Assembly: GCA_009926295.1 (NCBI GenBank)
Contig: RFPF01000026.1
Span: forward strand, 1 to 19,224
Origin: Planctomycetia bacterium
GTDB lineage: Bacteria > Planctomycetota > Planctomycetia > Pirellulales > UBA1268
Reading direction: 5' to 3'
DNA length: 19,224 bases
Position 1 is the stretch's first letter, and each line of letters starts with the position of its first letter. Made by a program: the position numbers and the translations under genes. The notes beneath the pieces are model-generated. The model was not told the origin of the DNA. It did no database searches and saw only the letters and a program-made list of their open reading frames with translations. Shown here one piece after another: positions 14,473 to 19,224 of the stretch.

Positions 14473-15947
14473 TCACGCCCGGTCCTCCGCCAGGACCCAC
14501 GTATCCTTGCTGCCGCCACCCTGCGAGCTGTTCACCACCAGGCTCCCCTTGGGCAGGGCCACCCTCGTCAGGCCCCCGGGCGTGACCGTCACGCGCTCCC
14601 CGCACAGGACGAAGGGCCGCAGGTCGAGGTGGCGGCCCTCGAGCCCGCCGTCGACGAACGTCGGGTGCGTGGACAGCTGGATCGTGGGCTGGGCGATGAA
14701 ATCGCGGGGATTGGCCTCGACGGCGCGGCGAAACTCCTCGCGCTGCTCCCGCGTGGAGGCGGGGCCGACGAGCATGCCGTAGCCGCCCGATTCGTTCACC
14801 CGCTTCACCACGAGCGAATCGAGGTTCGCCAGCACGTGGCTGCGATGCGCAGGAATCTCGGGCCGGAACGTCTCCACGTTGTTGAGCAGCGGCTCCTGTT
14901 TCAGGTAGTAGCGGATCATGTCGGGCACGAACGGATACACACCCTTGTCGTCCGCGATGCCCGTGCCGATGCTGTTGGCGAGCGCCACCGTGCCCGCGCG
15001 GTAGGCGTTCACGAGGCCCGGGACGCCGAGCGCGCTGTCGGGCCGGAAGGTGAGCGGGTCGAGAAAGTCGTCGTCGATCCGTCGGTAGATGACGTCGACC
15101 CTCTGCCGGCCGCGCGTGGTCCGCATGTAGACGCGATTGCCGTCGACGAACAGGTCGCGGCCCTCCACGAGCTCGATGCCCATGCGCTGGGCGAGAAAGC
15201 TGTGCTCGAAGTAGGCCGAGTTGTACATCCCCGGGCTGAGGAGGACGGCCGTCGGTTGCGAGGCCGAGTCCGGGGCGATGAACTGCAGGACGTCGAGCAG
15301 CGCGGCGGGGTAATCGTCGTTCGGCAGCACGTCGTAGTCGTTGAACAGGGCGGGGAACACCCGCTTGAGCACCTGCCGGTTCTGGAGCATGTAGCTCACG
15401 CCGGAAGGGGTGCGGGCGTTGTCCTCGAGCACCAGATACTCGCCGTCGGCCGCGCGGATGAGGTCGGTGCCGCAGATGTGGATGTAGATCCGCCGGGGCA
15501 CGTTCACGCCGACGAACTCCCGGCGGAAGTAGCCGCCCTGGAGCACGAGCCGGGCGGGCACCACACCGTCGCGCAGGATGTGCTGCTCGTGGTAGACGTC
15601 CCACAGAAACAGGTTCAGGGCGTTGATCCTCTGCACCAGCCCCGCCTCGACCCTCCGCCATTCCGCCGCGGGGATGATCCGCGGCACCGGGTCCATCGGC
15701 CAGCCTCGTCGGCACGATACACGGTGAATCCGACGCCGTCCTGCCGCATCGACAGGTCCGTCATCGCCTTGCGCCGCCGAAAATCGTCGGGGCTCGTCTG
15801 CAGCAGGCGACGGTGCAACGCGGCGTAGTGGGGTCTCGGGCCGCCGTCCCGACCGATCATCTCGTCGTAGGCGGCACCGAGCTCGTAGTCGCCGAACAGC
15901 GAGCCGCCGCCTTCGGCCCTGGCCGTCGCCATCGTGTTCTGTGTCAT
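14473..15947 (-). pseudogene. Circularly permuted ATP-grasp protein, apparent frameshift (or sequence error)
   Basis: Type 2 circularly permuted ATP-grasp, predicted amide or peptide ligase. Translation starts at ATG 15947 (GAGG 8 nt upstream): MTQNTMATARAEGG, then YDEMIGRDGGPRPHYAALHRRLL, ending GVGFTVYRADEA near 15705. The family sequence resumes in another frame as WPMDPVPRIIPAAEW from about 15702 and continues to the stop at 14473, with HICGTDLIRAADGEYLVLEDNARTP, TGIADDKGVYPFVPDMIRYYL, VKRVNESGGYGMLVGP and GGGSKDTWVL intact. One missing base (or two extra) would restore a ~491-residue protein, normal for the family. Alternatively, an in-frame ATG at 15696 with GAGG 7 nt before it could restart translation of the large C-terminal part. 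First gene of the alpha-E/transglutaminase operon, divergent from Anbu. Identity secure; whether it is truly broken is not. Confidence 0.87.
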
Positions 15948-16150
15948 CGCCGCCGCCTCGCCCGTGCCTGGGTCGCCGAAGGCTGCGCGGAAACCGCGCA
16001 GCCCCGTGCCGCGATGGGCGGCACCCCGCGGCTGCGTCGGACACGAATCCCGCCTTTTCCTTGACGAACGAGCCGCAACGGCTAGTCTGCGACTGCGGCC
16101 GCTAGCGTACAGCAAGTCTCGCGCCGGATCCGCATTTTTTGGAGCAGTCC
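15948..16150. promoter_or_regulatory. Divergent control region between ATP-grasp operon and Anbu gene
   Basis: 203 bp without a gene. It holds a perfect 10-bp stem, GGCTGCGCGG (15981-15990) pairing with CCGCGCAGCC (15994-16003) across an AAA loop. On the plus strand TTGACG (16061-16066) is followed 16 bp later by TAGTCT (16083-16088), a plausible promoter for Anbu. No clear minus-strand promoter was found. The hairpin would lie in the 5' leader of the ATP-grasp message or just upstream of it. Confidence 0.45.
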
Positions 16151-16912
16151 ATGACTTATTGCGTCGGCATCCGCACCCACGAGGGCCTGGTGATGGCCTC
16201 CGATTCCCGCACGAATTCGGGGATCGACCAGGTCGACGTGTGCCGGAAGATGCACACGTTCGTGACCCATGGCGAGCGGCTGTTCACGATCCTGTCCAGC
16301 GGCAGCCTGTCGCTGACGCAGTCGATCATGACGCGGCTGGAGCAGGAGTTTCACGCCGGCGAGGGCCTCGCCCAGGTGACGACGTTCTACGACGCGGCCC
16401 GCTGCGTGGGAACGAAGGTCCGCGAGGTCGCCGCCCTCGACCGAGAGTACATGGAGCGCGACCACATCAACTTCTCGGTGAACCTGCTCGTGGGAGGCCA
16501 GATCCGCGGCGAGGACACCCAGCTCTACATGATCTACGCGCAGGGCAATCCGCTGCGGTGCACGCGGTCGTCACCGTTCCTGCAGATCGGCGAGAGCAAG
16601 TATGGCCGCCCGATCCTCGACCGCGGCATACGCTTCGGGGAGACGAGCCTCGAGCAGGCGGTGAAGTACGCGATCATCTCCCTCGACTCGACGATGCGGT
16701 CGAACGTGGCCGTCGGCCCGCCGATCGACCTCCTCGTCTACGCCAACGACGACCTCGCCGTGCGCCGCTACAGGCGGCTGACGACGTCGGACCCCGACCT
16801 CGTGGAGATCCGCTCCCACTGGGAGCGGGAACTGCGGCGGGCGGTGGGGCTGCTGCCGCAGATCGAGTTTGGGTCGCCCCCAGCGCCCTCCGAGCTGGGG
16901 CCCACGACCTAG
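16151..16912 (+). CDS. Anbu, proteasome-like Ntn peptidase
   Basis: A 253-residue member of the Anbu family, bacterial relatives of proteasome beta subunits of the N-terminal-nucleophile fold. Translation from 16151 gives MTYCVGIRTHEGLVMASDSRTNSGID, placing Thr directly after the initiator Met, so Met removal would expose the nucleophile. Counting from that Thr, Asp17 in ASDSR and Lys32 in CRKMHTF match proteasome-like catalytic positions; SSGSLSLTQS follows. Length (~240-255) fits. GGAG at 16141-16144 lies 6 nt upstream of this ATG, which decides against an upstream TTG at 16139. It diverges from the ATP-grasp / alpha-E / transglutaminase operon, its usual genomic company. Known Anbu proteins form open ring or helical assemblies; the substrate is unknown. 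The C-terminal tail (about the last 15 residues) is Pro-rich. Confidence 0.93.
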   Translation: MTYCVGIRTHEGLVMASDSRTNSGIDQVDVCRKMHTFVTHGERLFTILSSGSLSLTQSIMTRLEQEFHAGEGLAQVTTFYDAARCVGTKVREVAALDREYMERDHINFSVNLLVGGQIRGEDTQLYMIYAQGNPLRCTRSSPFLQIGESKYGRPILDRGIRFGETSLEQAVKYAIISLDSTMRSNVAVGPPIDLLVYANDDLAVRRYRRLTTSDPDLVEIRSHWERELRRAVGLLPQIEFGSPPAPSELGPTT

Positions 16913-16951
16913 CGCCACGTCCCCGGGGCCCGCGACCTCGTCCCGACCGCT

Positions 16952-17218
16952 TCAGGCCGCCTTGCGCGACGCGTCGCGGCCGGCATCGAGCGAGCGGCCA
17001 AGCCGCCGGCGCGGAGCCGCCGAGAGTCCGGGAGCCTCCACCACGGTGGCCCGCGCCTCATCGGGCGCGGCCACGGCGAGCCGCTCCCGGAGCGTCTGGG
17101 CCAGAGCCGGCCCGAGATCCTCCTCCCGCACCCGCGTGCCCACGTCCTCCACGGCGTCGGCGAGCCCGAGCACCACCGCCTGCCGCACCCCTTCACGAAT
17201 CCACTGGAAGAAACTCAT
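16952..17218 (-). CDS. Small 88-residue protein of unknown function
   Basis: The protein starts MSFFQWIREGVRQAVVLGLADAVEDVG, an amphipathic or weakly hydrophobic helix of about 25 residues. An acidic stretch (VREEDLGPALAQTL) and a basic C-terminus follow. I recognise no domain. Start choice is well supported: ATG at 17218 has GGAGG 8 nt upstream, and the protein-like composition begins exactly there, while the upstream extension is low-complexity. It lies 52 bp downstream of the FHA-GAF-PP2C gene on the same strand and converges on Anbu across 39 bp, so it is probably the second gene of the phosphatase transcript. A membrane-surface association is conceivable from the N-terminal helix, but function is not known. 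Confidence 0.72.
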   Translation of the reverse strand: MSFFQWIREGVRQAVVLGLADAVEDVGTRVREEDLGPALAQTLRERLAVAAPDEARATVVEAPGLSAAPRRRLGRSLDAGRDASRKAA

Positions 17219-17270
17219 CGTGGCGACCTCCCTGCCGTCCTCGTATCCGTGCTGGAGGGTATCGGCCCGC

Positions 17271-18984
17271 TCAGGCCCCGGATTGCACGCGGCCGGCTCC
17301 GGTGACCGGCGCGGGGCTCTGGGGAGACTCTGCGGCGGCCCGCCCCACGCAGACGAGGCAGATATCGTCGCTCCGCACCTGGCCGGCGGCGTGTCGCTCC
17401 ACGTCGGCGAGGATGCGCCGGCCGAGCTCGCCCGCGCCGCCACCCGCCTCACCGATCACGCGTTGCAGCCGGGCCAGGCCGTAGGTGCGGTGGGCGTGGT
17501 CCATCGCCTCGCTGATGCCGTCGGTGTAGAGCACGAGCGTGCTGCCGGGCGCCACGCCAACCTCGACGGCAGCGTAGACGTGGTCCGGATCGACCCCCAG
17601 GGGGAACCCGGATTCCTCCACCCCCACCGGATGGATGCCGCCGGACGCGTCCCGCACCAGCGGCGGCATGTGTCCGGCGTTGACCAACGTCACGCGGTGG
17701 ACGCGTGGATCCAGGACCGCCACGACGAGGGTCGCGAACCGATCCTCCCAGCCGCTGCGGCACAGGCTCTCGTTGATCCGCGAGACGGCCCGCGCCACGT
17801 CGGGCTCGCTGGCGAGGCAGTAGCGGACGTCGGCCGACAGCGCCGCCATCACGAGGGCCGCAGAGACGCCCTTGCCCGATACGTCCGCCAGGACGACCGC
17901 CGTTCGCCGATCGGAAAGGGGGACGTAACTGAAAAAATCCCCGCTGATCTGCCGGGCCGGCTCGTAGTAGTCGAACGTTTCGTAGCCGGGAATGTCGGGC
18001 GGCCGCGCGGGCAGCAGCCCCTGCTGGACGCGATGCGCGAGTTCGAGGTCGCGGCGCAGCTGCTCCTGGGACAGCCGTTCCTCGTGTGCCTGTGCCTGCT
18101 CGATCGCGCGGGTCACGGTGCCGGCCACGCCCGCGAGGAGGTCGAGATCGTCGCGGCGGAACTCCGTACGCACGTCGCTGCGGTCGATCTGCAGCACTCC
18201 GAGCACGTCGCCGTCGTCGCGGACGAAGGGGACGCACATCACCGAGCGGATGCCGCAATCGGCGACACTGACGCTGAGGTCGAAGCGGCTGTCGGCCGAC
18301 CGCCTGCCGCGACTGCACCACCCGGTCCATGAGCGACCTGCTCAGGAGCAGGGGACCGGTCTGCGCCGAATCGGCGAATTTGCTGGCTCGCAGCACGAGC
18401 CGCCGCGACACCGGATCGACCAGCAGCACGAAGCCCCGCTCGGCCTGCGGAAAGATCTCGAAAAGGGCGTCGAGGATGCGCGGGAGGACGTCATCGATCG
18501 CGACGCACGCCCCGATCGCCCGATCCAGCCCGAGCGATGCGCGAAACATGGTCTCGTTGGCCGCGGCACGCTCCGGCCGCTTGAGCATCTCCACCTCGGA
18601 GACGATCACGGAGCCAGGGTTGTCGTCGGCGTCCTCCTCGAGGATCACCTCGGCCGAGCCGAGGATCCGCTCGGACGTAAGCGGCGCATTGGATGAGAAC
18701 CGCAGCCGCTGGTCGCCGACGACCACCTCCTCGCCGTCCAAAAGGGGCCTCCGGCCGGAGATCGGCCTTCCGTCGATCACGGTGCCGTTGCGGCTCCCCA
18801 GATCCTCGATCCAGGCGTCGTCGCCCTCGACCACCACGGCCGCGTGCTGCCGGCTGACGGCGACGGCGTCGATCACGATGCCGCATGACGGGTGCCGGCC
18901 GATCACCGTCCGGCCGCCGGCGAGGCGAAACCTCTTTCCGGCGAGCGAGCCGCCGACGACTTCGAACAGGCAGGTGGTTTGCAC
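17271..18984 (-). pseudogene. FHA-GAF-PP2C (SpoIIE/RsbU-type) Ser/Thr phosphatase, apparent frameshift
   Basis: Cytoplasmic signalling protein, about 571 residues if repaired. The N-terminal FHA domain (about 5-100) keeps its phosphothreonine-binding residues: IGRHPS, SRQHA and DLGSRNGT. A GAF domain starts near residue 145 (LDRAIGACVAIDDVLPRI). At about 18300 the reading changes frame after VVQSRQA. The GAF continues in the other frame (ADSRFDLSVSVADCGIRSVMCVPF), followed by a coiled linker and the PP2C domain with metal ligands in ISGDFFSY, VVLADVSGKGVSAALVMAAL and SDDICLVCVG. One base removed or two added would join the halves. Start is GTG at 18984, because the FHA strand MQTTCLFEVVGG begins there. 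Such proteins typically reverse serine phosphorylation in partner-switching or kinase signalling. Real disruption versus sequence error is undecided. Confidence 0.87.
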
Positions 18985-19039
18985 GGTGCGGGGATCCCTG
19001 CGACAGCGGCGGTCGCGATTGCTGAACCTGGCCCGACGG

Positions 19040-19072
19040 GTTACGCTTTCCAGCGCGTTCCGTCAGCGTAAC
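19040..19072. repeat. 8-bp inverted repeat between FHA gene and tRNA-Gln
   Basis: GTTACGCT (19040-19047) and AGCGTAAC (19065-19072) are perfect inverted copies separated by 17 bp, so they would face the same side of the helix about 2.4 turns apart. The left copy overlaps a possible -10 (TACGCT, 19042-19047) of a plus-strand promoter with TTGCTG at 19018-19023. It may be an operator or chance. Confidence 0.35.
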
Positions 19073-19126
19073 GACTCGCCACCGCCGACGAGAGCCAGGG
19101 CTGCCAAGCCCGGCGAATCGTGGGAT

Positions 19127-19197
19127 TGGGGAATGGTGTAACGGTAGCACGACTGGCTCTGAACCAGTTAGTCTAGGTTCGAATCCTAGTTCCCCAG
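19127..19197 (+). tRNA. tRNA-Gln (anticodon CUG)
   Basis: A complete cloverleaf can be drawn. The acceptor stem TGGGGAA (19127-19133) pairs with TTCCCCA (19190-19196), and the discriminator base is G at 19197. The D arm is GTGT...GCAC. The anticodon stem ACTGG/CCAGT encloses the loop CTCTGAA with anticodon CTG at 19159-19161. The T arm is CTAGG-TTCGAAT-CCTAG. No CCA is encoded. A run TTTTTT at 19198-19203 (interrupted only by later bases) follows and may end transcription. It reads CAG glutamine codons; the gene is on the plus strand near the window's right edge. Confidence 0.95.
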
Positions 19198-19224
19198 TTT
19201 TTATCTCTCACGCGCCGAGGGGCT

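Noticed and set aside
14457..14519. N-terminal extension of the alpha-E protein
   Set aside because: Arg-rich, overlaps the ATP-grasp stop, and the family N-terminus starts at 14456.
16139..16150. Upstream TTG start for Anbu adding four residues
   Set aside because: It would overlap the GGAG ribosome site and bury the Thr that must follow Met.

Overview
The window is GC-rich, densely coded DNA that looks like a planctomycete, probably of the Pirellulales type. This is an inference from the gene set: a secreted protein with a C-terminal PEP-CTERM sorting signal, an outer-membrane beta-barrel of the Lpg1974-like kind common in planctomycetes, an FHA-GAF-PP2C phosphatase, and a TypA/BipA GTPase. 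No rRNA or other phylogenetic marker is present to fix the taxonomy.

Layout, left to right. (1) 2-1774, typA, cut at the left edge. (2) 1785-4128, minus strand: a cyclic-nucleotide-binding MscS-type channel followed 25 bp later by a class II cyclic-nucleotide-phosphodiesterase-like metallohydrolase. (3) 4268-4462, ribosomal protein S21, divergent from the channel. (4) 4493-5734 and 5832-6698, minus strand: an outer-membrane porin-like protein and a PEP-CTERM protein, with a candidate promoter and phased A/T tracts in the 365-bp gap upstream. (5) 7064-8002, nadC (minus), divergent across only 22 bp from a ComEA-like protein gene and uvrB (plus), which overlap by ATGA. (6) 10445-10874, a non-coding stretch packed with inverted repeats. 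It contains two copies, in opposite orientation, of a ~143-bp structured repeat, plus two perfect short hairpins. (7) 10875-15947, minus strand: circularly permuted ATP-grasp (frameshifted here), alpha-E protein, transglutaminase, then ATP-dependent PEP carboxykinase. Anbu, a proteasome-like peptidase, is divergent at 16151-16912. (8) 16952-18984, minus strand: a frameshifted FHA-GAF-PP2C phosphatase and a small 88-residue protein. (9) 19127-19197, tRNA-Gln(CUG).

The most coherent system is the ATP-grasp / alpha-E / transglutaminase / Anbu set. It has been predicted by others from gene neighbourhoods to make, and perhaps cleave, a peptide or amide-linked tag, and its substrate is unknown. The channel-phosphodiesterase pair looks like a self-contained cyclic-nucleotide response and reset module. 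The least explained DNA is the inverted pair of repeats at 10493-10807. The two copies differ in sequence, yet base pairing is kept in the closing stem and in the small internal hairpins, which suggests the fold itself is under selection.

Two well-conserved genes (the ATP-grasp and the FHA-GAF-PP2C) each carry one apparent frameshift. Sequencing or assembly error is a serious possibility for both.
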